Shown one piece after another: positions 11,917-23,455 of a stretch of 64,000 bases of DNA. How positions within the stretch are numbered: position 1 is the stretch's first letter; each line of letters begins with the position of its first letter. The notes beneath the pieces were generated by a model, which saw only the letters and a program-made list of their open reading frames with translations, searched no databases and was not told the DNA's origin. The translations under genes and the position numbers were made by a program. Origin of the DNA: Leclercia sp. AS011 (GTDB taxonomy: Bacteria > Pseudomonadota > Gammaproteobacteria > Enterobacterales > Enterobacteriaceae); contig NZ_JBBCMA010000001.1 in assembly GCF_037152535.1 (NCBI RefSeq), positions 1,612,001-1,676,000 of the forward strand, given 5' to 3'.

Positions 11917-11955
11917 CTTATGCCGGGTGGCGGCTTCGCCTTACCCGGCCTACCT
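11917..11955. repeat. REP element after pncA
   Basis: A single REP-type unit with TGCCGGGTGGCGGCTTCGCC paired to its partner CCTTACCCGGC. A separate 8-base-pair GC-rich stem (CCCTCTCC/GGAGAGGG) follows at about 11999-12019 without a good T-run. Confidence 0.75.
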
Positions 11956-12033
11956 GACCCGTAGGCCCGCACAAACGTAGCGCCGCCGGAAACAACCAGC
12001 CCTCTCCTGAGGAGAGGGCGTTAATCTGCAGGG

Positions 12034-12312
12034 TTACTGCATTTTTAACGTAGCAATTGGCTTCGGCGCGATGCCGAAATCCTCTTTCAGCTGTTGCTTA
12101 CTCTTCATCACCATCTGACCCTGGGTATCGATAGTCATGTGCTGCGCATTGGTGTTATTGCGCGCCTGCCACAGCATCACCAGCTGCAGGCAGTTCTCTT
12201 TCTGCCCGGCGGTTAGCGCCACGCCGTCGGCCCACTTCCCCAGTTCAACCGCAGTGACCAGACGCTGATAAACCTCCGGCGTCATGCCGTTAATCATCTC
12301 TTCAATATTCAT
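12034..12312 (-). CDS. yeaC: DUF1315 protein YeaC
   Basis: A 92-residue soluble protein of unknown function found across Enterobacteriaceae next to msrB. It begins MNIEEMINGMTPEVYQRL and keeps the conserved ENCLQLVMLWQARNN block seen in E. coli YeaC. It lies 42 bases downstream of msrB on the same strand and is probably cotranscribed with it. Confidence 0.92.
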   Translation of the reverse strand: MNIEEMINGMTPEVYQRLVTAVELGKWADGVALTAGQKENCLQLVMLWQARNNTNAQHMTIDTQGQMVMKSKQQLKEDFGIAPKPIATLKMQ

Positions 12313-12354
12313 GTTAAATCGGGCTCCGAAGGAATAATTTGCTGAATCGATTTT

Positions 12355-12768
12355 TCAGCCTTTCGTCTGGTCACCATTCTGCTCATCGGTGAAGCTTAAG
12401 GAGGCGGAATTGACGCAGAAACGCTCACCCGTTGGCTGAGGGCCGTCCGGGAAGACGTGACCGAGATGTGCGTCACAGTTTCCACAGCGAATCTCAATGC
12501 GCTCCATACCGTGGCTGAAGTCCTTGAGATAGTGAATGGCCTCTTCACTGACCGGTTCATAAAAGCTCGGCCAGCCGCAGCCAGAATCGTATTTGCTCTG
12601 GGAGTTGAACAGCGCAGCGTCACACACCAGGCAGTGGTAGACACCATCCCGCTTGTTATGCAGCAGACGCCCGGTAAATGGGGGTTCCGTACCGTGATTT
12701 TGCGTTACGTAGAACTGCATTTCGGTGAGGTTTTTTTTCAGTTCATCCGGGTTTTGTTGATTCGACAT
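12355..12768 (-). CDS. msrB: Peptide methionine-(R)-S-oxide reductase MsrB
   Basis: Repairs methionine-R-sulfoxide in oxidised proteins. The zinc site is formed by the pairs CLVC and CGNC, and the catalytic cysteine lies in RFCVNSASL. The protein is 137 residues, as in E. coli. The ATG at 12768 gives [14 protein letters not shown]; a longer reading from 12798 has no counterpart. It is divergent from gapA and upstream of yeaC. Confidence 0.96.
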   Translation of the reverse strand: MSNQQNPDELKKNLTEMQFYVTQNHGTEPPFTGRLLHNKRDGVYHCLVCDAALFNSQSKYDSGCGWPSFYEPVSEEAIHYLKDFSHGMERIEIRCGNCDAHLGHVFPDGPQPTGERFCVNSASLSFTDEQNGDQTKG

Positions 12769-13038
12769 AGGCTTACATCTCGCAGTTGAAACAGACAACT
12801 TTTACCCTCGATTCTAACAAAACATTAACACTGAAGTATGAACTTTTGATCTAAACTTACTCGTTGCGCAGAGGTAGGCAGACAAATGTGATCTACTCCA
12901 CGTTTTTATGTGGTCAGCCCTTTAAAATCCCGTGCGCAGGCCCCATATGGGTGCAAGCTCCAAGGGAATGTGAGGTAGGTCAATCGAGCAAAGGTAGTGC
13001 TAAGGATTGATTTGTCGCAATGATTGACACGATTCCGC

Positions 13039-13066
13039 TTGACGCTGCGTAAGGTTTTTGTAATTT
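13039..13066 (+). promoter_or_regulatory. Probable main gapA promoter
   Basis: TTGACG at 13039 and TAATTT at 13061, spaced by 16 bases, about 45 bases upstream of the gapA start. The 330-base msrB-gapA interval contains no gene. E. coli gapA has several promoters here, so others are likely. Confidence 0.55.
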
Positions 13067-13097
13067 TACACGCAACCTTTTATTCACTAACAAATAG

Positions 13098-14105
<1,008 letters not shown>

Positions 14106-14126
14106 GTTGAGATGAGAAACTGATCC

Positions 14127-14154
14127 AAAAAGGCGACCTCGGTCGCCTTTTTTT
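14127..14154 (+). terminator. Intrinsic terminator of gapA
   Basis: GGCGACC-TC-GGTCGCC stem followed by seven T residues, with A residues on the other side, so it can also work in reverse. Confidence 0.9.
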
Positions 14155-14181
14155 ATGGCATTAGAGACAGAGGACTGCGTA

Positions 14182-15066
14182 ATGATAAAAACAATTTTTG
14201 CACTTCCGGTAGTCGAACAACTTACCCCTGTGCTTTCCCGCCGCCAGATTGACGATGTCGAAGTCATCGTGGTTGAGCATCCGCAGGTGCAGGCATCGGT
14301 TGCCCTGCAGGGCGCGCATCTGCTCTCCTGGCAGCCAGAAGGCGAAGTGGAAGCGCTGTGGCTGAGCGACATCACCTCCTTCAAAAAAGGGGCAGCAATC
14401 CGCGGCGGCGTGCCAATCTGCTGGCCATGGTTTGGCCCGTCCGCCCAGCAAGGCCTGCCGTCGCACGGTTTTGCCCGTAATCTGCCGTGGACGCTGAAAG
14501 CCCACAACGAAGATGAATCCGGCGTGGTGCTGACCTTTGAACTGCAAAGCGATGACGAGACCCGCAAACTGTGGCCGCACGACTTCACCCTGTACGCCCG
14601 TTTCAAGCTGGGTAAAACCTGTGAGATCGAACTGGAAGCACACGGTGAGTTTGAGACCACCTCTGCCCTGCACACCTATTTCAACGTCGGCGATATCGCT
14701 GCCGTCACGGTGAACGGCCTGGGCGATAGCTTTATCGACAAAGTGGATAATGCGAAAGAGGGCAAACTGAGCGACGGCATCCAGACCTTCCCGGATCGTA
14801 CCGACCGCGTCTACCTGAACCCGGAAGCCTGCAGCGTCATTGAAGATACCGCGCTGAATCGCGCGATTGAAGTTATCCATCACCATCACAGCAATGTTGT
14901 GGGCTGGAACCCGGGCCCGGCGCTGTCGGTGAGCATGGGTGACGTTCCGGATGACGGCTATAAGACCTTCGTTTGCGTGGAAACCGCCTGCGTGAGCGAA
15001 CCTCAAACCGCGACGGAAGAGAAACCTTCTCGTCTGGGACAGACCATTCACATTGTGAAGCGTTAA
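14182..15066 (+). CDS. yeaD: Glucose-6-phosphate 1-epimerase-like protein YeaD
   Basis: Aldose-1-epimerase superfamily protein, likely a hexose-6-phosphate mutarotase of the cytoplasm. The 294 residues match E. coli YeaD end to end; landmarks are the RGGVPICWPWFGP substrate region, SHGFARNLPW with the conserved histidine, and HTYFNVGD. I start at the ATG at 14182, the E. coli start. It lies just downstream of the gapA terminator, where low read-through could join it to gapA. Confidence 0.95.
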   Translation: MIKTIFALPVVEQLTPVLSRRQIDDVEVIVVEHPQVQASVALQGAHLLSWQPEGEVEALWLSDITSFKKGAAIRGGVPICWPWFGPSAQQGLPSHGFARNLPWTLKAHNEDESGVVLTFELQSDDETRKLWPHDFTLYARFKLGKTCEIELEAHGEFETTSALHTYFNVGDIAAVTVNGLGDSFIDKVDNAKEGKLSDGIQTFPDRTDRVYLNPEACSVIEDTALNRAIEVIHHHHSNVVGWNPGPALSVSMGDVPDDGYKTFVCVETACVSEPQTATEEKPSRLGQTIHIVKR

Positions 15067-15112
15067 TCCCCTCCCCTTGCCCTCTCTGTGCTGAGAGGGC
15101 ATTACGCTCACG

Positions 15113-15967
15113 TCACACCACGTCTAACGCCGTTTTCTGTTTCGGTGCCGGGAAGGCCGCATCCAGCTGGTTTAATGCCTCCTCAGAGAGTGAAATGCCC
15201 AGCGCGCCCGCATTCTCTTCCACATGCTTAATGGATGACGCTTTCGGAATAGCCATCACCCCACGGTGACGTATCACCCATGCCAGCAACACCTGTGCGG
15301 CCGTGGCGTTATACTCTTTCGCCACCGCATTCACCGCCGGATGATTGAACAGCCCGGTGCGTAGCCGCCCGGCCTGCGCCAGTGGGCAATAAGCCATCAC
15401 CGGTATCGACTCCTGCTGACACCAGGGCAGCAGGTCATATTCGATACCGCGCGAGGCCAGATGGTAGAGCACCTGATTGGTGGCACAGGCCCGCCCACCC
15501 GGCACCTGCCACAGCTCCTGCATATCTGCATAATCGAGGTTCGAGACGCCCCAGCGGCCAATTTTTCCCTGCTGTTGCAGCGTCTCCATCAGCCGGACGG
15601 TCTCATCCAGAGAATAATTCCCGCGCCAGTGCAGGAGATAAAGGTCGATATACTCGGTACCGAGACGCCGCAGGCTGGCTTCACAGGCGGCAATGCCTTT
15701 TTGCCCTCCGGCATTCCATGGATAGACTTTGGAGACCAGAAACACTTCGTCGCGCAGGCCCTTAATCGCCTCGCCGACCACCTCTTCTGCGCCGCCGTCA
15801 GCATACATCTCGGCGGTATCAATCAGCCTCAGCCCGCGGTCAATGCCTGCCCGCAAGGCATCCACTTCCTGGCGGCGCTGACTGGCCTTTTCACCCATAT
15901 ACCAGGTGCCCTGACCAATAGCCGGCAGCACGATGTTGTTACCAAAGTTAACGGTTTTTTCGCTCAT
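15113..15967 (-). CDS. yeaE: Aldo/keto reductase YeaE (methylglyoxal reductase)
   Basis: NADPH-dependent aldo/keto reductase; the E. coli enzyme reduces methylglyoxal. The catalytic tetrad is visible: Asp and Tyr in LIDTAEMYADGG, Lys in LVSKVYPWNAG and His in LYLLHWRG. The C-terminal cofactor motif is IPKASSIKHVEEN. The ATG at 15967 follows AGGAGGGTGTG and gives 284 residues as in E. coli. It converges with yeaD. Confidence 0.95.
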   Translation of the reverse strand: MSEKTVNFGNNIVLPAIGQGTWYMGEKASQRRQEVDALRAGIDRGLRLIDTAEMYADGGAEEVVGEAIKGLRDEVFLVSKVYPWNAGGQKGIAACEASLRRLGTEYIDLYLLHWRGNYSLDETVRLMETLQQQGKIGRWGVSNLDYADMQELWQVPGGRACATNQVLYHLASRGIEYDLLPWCQQESIPVMAYCPLAQAGRLRTGLFNHPAVNAVAKEYNATAAQVLLAWVIRHRGVMAIPKASSIKHVEENAGALGISLSEEALNQLDAAFPAPKQKTALDVV

Positions 15968-15996
15968 CACACCCTCCTGTTTATCTGCACCACCTC

Positions 15997-16068
15997 AGGA
16001 CAAACGGAGCGCAAGCGCTCCGTCATGATGTACCACCCTAAAACAAACGGGGCTCAAGAGCCCCGTTG
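15997..16068 (-). terminator. Two tandem hairpins downstream of mipA
   Basis: Two similar stem-loops, ACGGAGCGC/GCGCTCCGT (about 15999-16018) and ACGGGGCTC/GAGCCCCGT (about 16047-16066). On the minus strand each ends in GTTTGT, followed by TTT in the second. The pair looks duplicated, with compensating changes in the stem, and should end mipA transcription. Confidence 0.65.
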
Positions 16069-16100
16069 TGATGCACAAATTGCACAGTAAAAATGCACAA

Positions 16101-16847
16101 TCAGAAACTGTAGGTCAGACCCACCGACATCAGACCGGTCCAGGACTTATCGACCATCGGGCTGTCTTTCACCTCATCGCTGAGACGGTTGTAACGGCCG
16201 GTCGCGTAGACGTTCCAGTCAGGCGCAAACTTGTAGCTGGCGGTCAGCTCCAGGTACGGGTTCCAGCCATCGTCAGCGTCATAGCTGTTCAAGCCGCTGC
16301 GACGGGACTCTTTATGGGACACGCCATAATAGTAGTCGTTATAGTTTTCGCTGTGGTACTCCAGACCGATACCCGGGGTCAGGGTCAGCCCGCCGTTGGT
16401 GTAACGGTACAACCACGCCAGATCCCAGATATAGCCGTTACTGTTATCGAGCGTATCGCCAGCGAGGGCGGTGCGCAGGAAACCGTATTCGGTGTTATGG
16501 ACCCAGGAAACCCCGGCCATCATGGTGCTCTTACGCTTATCGAGCTGACGAAGCTGATAGCTGTCGCTGTCGCCTGGCTTGAAGTGCGTCGGATCGTAGT
16601 AAGCCATGATGGAGAGTTTGTCGGTCTGGTCGTTCCACAGATAGTAGCCACCGCCCAGCCCGCGGAACCAGAAATTATCCCCTTCATAGGTGACAACCGG
16701 AACCGGGTAGATATCACGGTCATATTGCTTATAAGGGCTATTGATTACGCCGACACCAGCACCAACTGACCACTGATTCTCCGCGTATGCTGTACTCACT
16801 GAGGTGGCAACGATAATCCCCAGTGCCAGAAGTTTGAGTTTGGTCAC
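16101..16847 (-). CDS. mipA: MltA-interacting outer membrane protein MipA
   Basis: Outer-membrane beta-barrel protein that in E. coli scaffolds the lytic transglycosylase MltA with the murein synthase PBP1B. A signal peptide (MTKLKLLALGIIVATSVSTAYA) is followed by alternating amphipathic strands and a C-terminal aromatic residue (LTYSF), the mark of an outer-membrane barrel. The 248 residues equal E. coli MipA. It stands alone, with two terminator hairpins behind it. Confidence 0.95.
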   Translation of the reverse strand: MTKLKLLALGIIVATSVSTAYAENQWSVGAGVGVINSPYKQYDRDIYPVPVVTYEGDNFWFRGLGGGYYLWNDQTDKLSIMAYYDPTHFKPGDSDSYQLRQLDKRKSTMMAGVSWVHNTEYGFLRTALAGDTLDNSNGYIWDLAWLYRYTNGGLTLTPGIGLEYHSENYNDYYYGVSHKESRRSGLNSYDADDGWNPYLELTASYKFAPDWNVYATGRYNRLSDEVKDSPMVDKSWTGLMSVGLTYSF

Positions 16848-17166
16848 AATCCATTCTTTCCTGTAGTCAAATAATCAGCGGGTGAAGTGTAACCGTCATT
16901 CCCCTCTTTTCTCAAAATTTTTTGTCAGCTAATCAATTCGATTAACCGGGTATCGTGCGTGCGGCAAATGACGAAACGCTGTCAGCCAGATTAACGTTCA
17001 GTGAAGCAAGTCGCATTGTCTGACAGGATTTGGCTGAATTTCTGGATGAGTTATTGATATGTCATTGAAATTAGTTTTTGCGTGCAGGCAAGTTTTGCAA
17101 ATGCCATCTACGCTTAATTTTAAGAAGCTGAATACCCGATCACCCCCGCGGTTTTAGCGCCCGACC

Positions 17167-17182
17167 TGGCACACGGGTTGCT
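17167..17182 (+). promoter_or_regulatory. Sigma-54 promoter of yeaGH
   Basis: TGGCACACGGGTTGCT matches the sigma-54 consensus TGGCAC-N5-TTGCW, with GG and GC elements correctly spaced. It lies about 100 bases before yeaG. E. coli yeaGH is known to depend on sigma-54 and NtrC under nitrogen starvation, so the site fits. The rest of 16848-17166 shows no gene, and I found no certain NtrC site. Confidence 0.8.
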
Positions 17183-17281
17183 GCTCTGGCAGTGAGGTGC
17201 AACGGATCCCGCTTCCGGGAGCCTCTACTATTCATATGAACGGCTCTTTTCCTGTGCTAAAAAACGAAAGGACGGCATGCC

Positions 17282-19216
17282 ATGAATATATTCGATCACT
17301 ATCGCCAGCGCTATGAAGCTGCCAAGGACGAAGAGTTCACACTGCAGGAGTTTCTTACCATTTGTCGGCAAGATCGCAGTGCCTATGCCAATGCGGCAGA
17401 ACGACTATTGATGGCTATCGGTGAGCCGAATATGGTTGATACTGCCCAGGAGCCACGGCTTTCCCGTCTGTTTTCGAATCGGGTCGTCGCCCGATATCCT
17501 GCGTTTGAAGAATTTTACGGCATGGAAGATGCCATCGAGCAGATTGTTTCCTACCTGAAGCATGCTGCTCAGGGTCTGGAAGAGAAGAAACAGATCCTGT
17601 ATCTGCTGGGTCCCGTCGGCGGCGGTAAATCCTCGCTGGCTGAACGGCTGAAAGCCTTGATGCAGCGCGTACCGATTTACGTGCTCAGCGCCAACGGCGA
17701 GCGCAGCCCGGTCAACGACCATCCGCTGTGCCTGTTCAACCCGCAGGAAGATGCGCAGATCCTGGATAAAGAGTACGGCATTCCTCGTCGCTATCTCGGC
17801 ACAATTATGTCGCCGTGGGCCGCGAAGCGCCTGCATGAATTTGGCGGCGACATCACCAAATTCCGCGTGGTGAAAGCCTGGCCGTCCATTCTGGAACAGA
17901 TTGCGATTGCTAAAACCGAACCGGGTGACGAGAACAACCAGGATATCTCTGCCCTGGTAGGTAAAGTGGACATCCGTAAACTGGAAAACCACGCGCAAAA
18001 CGATCCTGATGCTTACGGTTATTCCGGTGCGCTGTGCCGCGCCAACCAGGGGATTATGGAGTTCGTCGAGATGTTTAAAGCGCCGATCAAGGTGCTGCAT
18101 CCGCTGCTGACCGCCACCCAGGAGGGTAACTACAACGGTACCGAAGGGATCTCCGCCCTGCCGTTTAACGGGATTATTCTGGCGCACTCCAACGAATCGG
18201 AATGGGTCACCTTCCGCAACAACAAGAACAACGAGGCCTTCCTTGACCGTGTGTACATCGTCAAAGTGCCTTACTGCCTGCGGATCTCCGAAGAGATCAA
18301 GATTTACGAAAAACTGCTGAACCACAGTGAGCTGGTTCATGCCCCATGCGCCCCGGGCACGCTGGAAACGCTGTCGCGCTTCTCGATCCTGTCGCGCCTG
18401 AAAGAGCCAGAAAACTCCAGCATCTACTCTAAAATGCGCGTCTATGACGGTGAGAGCCTGAAAGATACCGACCCGAAAGCGAAATCCTACCAGGAGTATC
18501 GTGACTACGCCGGTGTCGATGAAGGGATGAACGGGCTCTCCACGCGCTTTGCGTTCAAAATCCTCTCCCGCGTGTTCAACTTTGACCACGCCGAAGTGGC
18601 GGCTAACCCGGTACATCTGTTCTACGTCCTGGAGCAGCAGATCGAGCGGGAGCAGTTCCCGCAGGAGCAGGCAGAACGTTATCTGGAGTTCCTCAAAGGC
18701 TATCTGATCCCGAAATACGCCGAATTTATCGGCAAGGAGATCCAGACCGCCTATCTGGAATCCTACTCTGAATACGGGCAGAACATCTTTGACCGCTACG
18801 TCACCTATGCTGACTTCTGGATCCAGGATCAGGAGTACCGCGATCCGGATACCGGCCAGCTGTTTGACCGTGAGTCACTGAATGCGGAACTGGAAAAAAT
18901 TGAGAAGCCTGCCGGGATCAGTAACCCGAAAGACTTCCGTAATGAGATCGTCAACTTCGTGCTGCGCGCCAGAGCGAACTTCAGCGGACGCAATCCGAAC
19001 TGGACCAGCTACGAAAAACTGCGCACGGTTATCGAGAAGAAAATGTTCTCCAATACCGAAGAGCTGTTGCCGGTCATTTCGTTTAATGCCAAAACCTCAA
19101 CCGACGAGCAGAAAAAGCACGACGATTTTGTCGATCGCATGATGGAGAAAGGCTACACCCGCAAACAGGTTCGCCTGCTCTGCGAATGGTACCTGCGCGT
19201 GCGTAAATCGTCCTGA
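17282..19216 (+). CDS. yeaG: PrkA-type serine kinase YeaG
   Basis: Protein kinase of the PrkA family, with an N-terminal AAA-type domain, acting in adaptation to sustained nitrogen starvation and other stresses. The Walker A motif is GPVGGGKSS at about residue 112. The 644 residues are almost identical to E. coli YeaG. It is transcribed from the sigma-54 promoter upstream. A BIME element and then yeaH follow, the usual yeaG-yeaH order; YeaH is its presumed partner. Confidence 0.97.
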   Translation: MNIFDHYRQRYEAAKDEEFTLQEFLTICRQDRSAYANAAERLLMAIGEPNMVDTAQEPRLSRLFSNRVVARYPAFEEFYGMEDAIEQIVSYLKHAAQGLEEKKQILYLLGPVGGGKSSLAERLKALMQRVPIYVLSANGERSPVNDHPLCLFNPQEDAQILDKEYGIPRRYLGTIMSPWAAKRLHEFGGDITKFRVVKAWPSILEQIAIAKTEPGDENNQDISALVGKVDIRKLENHAQNDPDAYGYSGALCRANQGIMEFVEMFKAPIKVLHPLLTATQEGNYNGTEGISALPFNGIILAHSNESEWVTFRNNKNNEAFLDRVYIVKVPYCLRISEEIKIYEKLLNHSELVHAPCAPGTLETLSRFSILSRLKEPENSSIYSKMRVYDGESLKDTDPKAKSYQEYRDYAGVDEGMNGLSTRFAFKILSRVFNFDHAEVAANPVHLFYVLEQQIEREQFPQEQAERYLEFLKGYLIPKYAEFIGKEIQTAYLESYSEYGQNIFDRYVTYADFWIQDQEYRDPDTGQLFDRESLNAELEKIEKPAGISNPKDFRNEIVNFVLRARANFSGRNPNWTSYEKLRTVIEKKMFSNTEELLPVISFNAKTSTDEQKKHDDFVDRMMEKGYTRKQVRLLCEWYLRVRKSS

Positions 19217-19217
19217 T

Positions 19218-19301
19218 AGCCCGGCGCCCGGCGGCGTGCTGCTTGCCGGGCCTACAAAAGATGCGAACCGTAGGCCGGATAAGCGCAGCGCATCCGGCTT
19301 T
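19218..19301. repeat. REP/BIME between yeaG and yeaH
   Basis: Two inverted REP-type units, the first around GCCCGGCGCC...GCCGGGC and the second GGCCGGATAAGCGCAGCGCA. Placed inside the yeaG-yeaH operon it could stabilise the upstream message, which is inference. Confidence 0.8.
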
Positions 19302-19315
19302 ACGTCGCAGCATAA

Positions 19316-20629
<1,314 letters not shown>

Positions 20630-20630
20630 C

Positions 20631-20656
20631 GCCACCGCCGGTCACTGACCGGCGGT
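20631..20656. terminator. Shared hairpin between yeaH and the copper receptor gene
   Basis: CACCGCCGGTCA / TGACCGGCGGTG forms a 12-base perfect palindromic stem between two convergent genes; T-runs are weak on both sides. Confidence 0.5.
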
Positions 20657-20681
20657 GTTACCTTCGTCTCAGACGAACCCC

Positions 20682-22712
20682 TCAGAAGGTCACATTCATT
20701 TTTGCCCAGACGGTGCGGCCAGGCTCATTCACCGGGGTATCAGAGGAGTAACCAAAGCTGCTGTTCCCCGCCAGGTTAAGGTGTTCGCTGTAGTCTTTGT
20801 CCAGCAGGTTATCGACGCCGGTACTCAGCTTCAGGAATTTATTCACCTTGTACGCCGCGTTGGCGGAGAGGATCGCAAACCCGGCGCTCTGATCAAAATC
20901 TTTCCCGACCACGTTCCCCTCGTTCATCGCCACCCGATGCTGCGGGCTGACCATGCGCAGCAGGCCAGTCGAACTCCAGTCGCCCTGCGCCCACGTCAGG
21001 CCAAGACGCGCCTCCAGCGGCGGCATCTGCGGCAGCGGCTGGCCATCGTCGGTGTTCTGCCCCCAGGCGTAGTTCAGGGTGGCGTCGGTTTTCCACTGGT
21101 CGCTCAGCTGATACGAGGCTCCCATCTCGCCGCCCATGATGGTGGCGTCCACGTTGTCGGCCTGGCTAACGTGGCTGTCGTCCGGATCGTAGATAAACAG
21201 GATGAAGTCGTTGATGCGCCCGACGTAGGCGGAGATCCACCCGGTGGTGCGTTCGCCTTTGTACTGGGCACCCACGTCGAGCTGGGTGGTTTTCTCCGGT
21301 TTCAGATGATCAAAGACGTCTGAAGTGCCATCCGGCCCGTAGGTTGGCGAGAAGAGTTCCCAGTAGTCGGGAAAACGCTCGGTATAGCCCAGCCCGGCGT
21401 AGACCATGGCCGGCATGCTGCCGAGGTTATGCTCCAGGCGCAGAAAACCCGCCGGGAGGGTCTCTTCCCGGCTGTCGCTGCCGATGCCGGTATAGTTATC
21501 CACCTCAACCTTATCCAGACGCGCGCCACCGATGACTTTGCTCAGATCGGTGGCATTCCACGTCAGCTCGCCAAATGTGCCGTAATCGTGGAAGCGGGCA
21601 TCCTCCTGCCAGCCCTGGTCCTCGTCATCTTCGTTGCTGCGGTGGGTGTTGGTCTGCATGTCTACCCCGCTTTGCAACTGGAAATCTGACCACAGCCAGG
21701 TGCCCATTATCCTGCCGCCGACGGTACGGCGATCCACCTGTTTCTCCATCGGCATCGACATGTCCATCGAGCCCATCGGCATCCCGCCCATTGAGCCTGA
21801 ATCCGGGGAGCGCATGGAGTAGTTATCCATGATGTGGTTGGCGTAGTTGTAGTAAAGGCTCATATCCAGCGAGTCGAAGACTTTACCGATATTCTGTTTC
21901 TTAAAGCGCAGGCCCAGGCTTTCACGCTTGAACTGGGAGCCGTCCATCCCGCGTCCGGCGTAGCTGGCGTCACCATTACCCTGCCCGGCAGTCAGCTCCA
22001 GCAGCGTGTCGGCATCCGGCGTCCAGCCGATAGCGACATCGGTGTTCCACTTGTCCCACTTCGAGGCCACGCGATCGCCATTGCCGTCTTTGTAATCACC
22101 GGACTTTGATTTATTGCCGTTGAGGCGCACATAGCCCTCATTGTTCCCAAAGCTGACGTCGGCGTTCTCATCAAAGCGATCGTTGGAGGCGGCGAGGAAG
22201 CTGGCATCGCCCTTGACGCCCGCGCTGTCAAAGCGTGGCGGTTCGCGGTCGAAGCGCACCGTTCCGGCAGAGTTACCCGGCCCCCAGAGTACGGTTTCCG
22301 GCCCTTTGGTCACGGTGAGCAGATCGTAGCTTTCCGGCGAGATGTACGAGCTGGGGGCATCCATGCGCGACGGACAGGCACCCAGCATCTCGCTGTCGTT
22401 GGTCAGCAGACGCAGTCGCGAGCCGAACATGCCGCGAAATACCGGGTCGCCGTTGCTGCCGCCGTTACGGATCTGGCTGAAGCCGGGAATGGTTTTCAGG
22501 TAATCGGAACCGTCGCTGGCCGGTACCGGCTGACGCGGCGTCTTTGGTGAAGTCACCACTTCCAGGGGAGAGAGCACCGGTGCCGTCACGGTGATCACGT
22601 CGCCGTCATTGAGCTGCGGCGCGGCGGTTTGCTCTGCGGCAAGCGCAGGGCAGGCGATCGCGACCAGCAGCGACCACGCCAGCGGATGGGGTAAAAATGT
22701 TGGTTTTTTCAT
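20682..22712 (-). CDS. TonB-dependent copper receptor (OprC/NosA-like)
   Basis: Outer-membrane receptor for copper uptake driven by TonB. A signal peptide ends at ACPALAA; a TonB-box-like segment (DVITVTAPV) precedes the plug domain, and a 22-strand-type barrel ends in the terminal phenylalanine of WAKMNVTF. A methionine-rich loop at about residue 310 (GMPMGSMDMSMPMEK) is the likely copper-binding site and separates it from siderophore receptors. The protein is 676 residues. It occupies the interval where E. coli has yeaI-yeaJ-yeaK, so it marks a local replacement. Copper specificity is inferred from family and methionines. Confidence 0.85.
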   Translation of the reverse strand: MKKPTFLPHPLAWSLLVAIACPALAAEQTAAPQLNDGDVITVTAPVLSPLEVVTSPKTPRQPVPASDGSDYLKTIPGFSQIRNGGSNGDPVFRGMFGSRLRLLTNDSEMLGACPSRMDAPSSYISPESYDLLTVTKGPETVLWGPGNSAGTVRFDREPPRFDSAGVKGDASFLAASNDRFDENADVSFGNNEGYVRLNGNKSKSGDYKDGNGDRVASKWDKWNTDVAIGWTPDADTLLELTAGQGNGDASYAGRGMDGSQFKRESLGLRFKKQNIGKVFDSLDMSLYYNYANHIMDNYSMRSPDSGSMGGMPMGSMDMSMPMEKQVDRRTVGGRIMGTWLWSDFQLQSGVDMQTNTHRSNEDDEDQGWQEDARFHDYGTFGELTWNATDLSKVIGGARLDKVEVDNYTGIGSDSREETLPAGFLRLEHNLGSMPAMVYAGLGYTERFPDYWELFSPTYGPDGTSDVFDHLKPEKTTQLDVGAQYKGERTTGWISAYVGRINDFILFIYDPDDSHVSQADNVDATIMGGEMGASYQLSDQWKTDATLNYAWGQNTDDGQPLPQMPPLEARLGLTWAQGDWSSTGLLRMVSPQHRVAMNEGNVVGKDFDQSAGFAILSANAAYKVNKFLKLSTGVDNLLDKDYSEHLNLAGNSSFGYSSDTPVNEPGRTVWAKMNVTF

Positions 22713-22968
22713 TACGGTACCAGGCTAAAAGTGTCGGTGTGTACCGCTGCAAAGAACGAATCCCTTAGTTCAAAGAATGACCGTAACGAGCAGGCACATG
22801 TATCAGGGCAAAATTTTGCCGGGGTGCATGAGGGGCAACAACCTTTACCGAAGAGAATAAGACCTGCAGAAAGGGGTTGAAAATTTCGCCGCCGGTGAGT
22901 AGCGCCCTGGCAATACCGGGTCGCCTCAACTTTTTTTACCGATAACGCTTTTTAGCCTTCTGTAACGG

Positions 22969-22994
22969 CGTAAAGTAAGCAGGCTTACTTTTTT
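22969..22994 (+). promoter_or_regulatory. Hairpin with T-run ahead of yeaL
   Basis: AGTAAGC-AG-GCTTACT perfect inverted repeat followed by TTTTT, about 20 bases before yeaL. It could be an attenuator or the end of an unseen upstream transcript. The 22713-22968 interval holds no gene I can recognise. Confidence 0.4.
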
Positions 22995-23008
22995 GCAAGG
23001 ATAACAAT

Positions 23009-23455
23009 ATGTTTGACCCTACCCTGCTTATTCTTCTGGGCCTGGCGGCGCTGGGCTTTGTCAGCCATAACACCACGGTGGCGATCTCGATCCTGGTGCT
23101 GATCATCGTCCGGGTGACGCCTCTCAGCGGTTTCTTTCCGTGGATTGAAAAACAAGGCCTGACCGTCGGGATTATTATCCTCACCATCGGCGTGATGGCG
23201 CCGATCGCCAGCGGCACCCTGCCCGCCTCAACGCTGATCCACGCCTTTATGAACTGGAAATCGTTGATTGCCATTGCCGTAGGGGTGTTTGTGTCCTGGC
23301 TTGGCGGGCGCGGCGTCACGCTGATGAGCTCCCAGCCCAGCCTGGTGGCCGGCTTGCTGGTGGGCACGGTGCTGGGGGTGGCGCTGTTCCGCGGCGTGCC
23401 GGTCGGCCCGCTGATTGCCGCCGGGCTGGTGTCGCTGTTTATCGGGAAGTCGTAG
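23009..23455 (+). CDS. yeaL: DUF441 inner membrane protein YeaL
   Basis: A 148-residue polytopic membrane protein of unknown function with four hydrophobic segments and the conserved [21 protein letters not shown] opening region. It matches E. coli YeaL. The start follows AAGGA. Its 3' end overlaps the end of the convergent regulator gene by 17 bases. Confidence 0.94.
   Translation: MFDPTLLILLGLAALGFVSHNTTVAISILVLIIVRVTPLSGFFPWIEKQGLTVGIIILTIGVMAPIASGTLPASTLIHAFMNWKSLIAIAVGVFVSWLGGRGVTLMSSQPSLVAGLLVGTVLGVALFRGVPVGPLIAAGLVSLFIGKS

Noticed and set aside
17405..18616. A 403-codon frame antisense to yeaG
   Set aside because: It lies wholly inside a near-identical core gene; composition is that of an antisense shadow.
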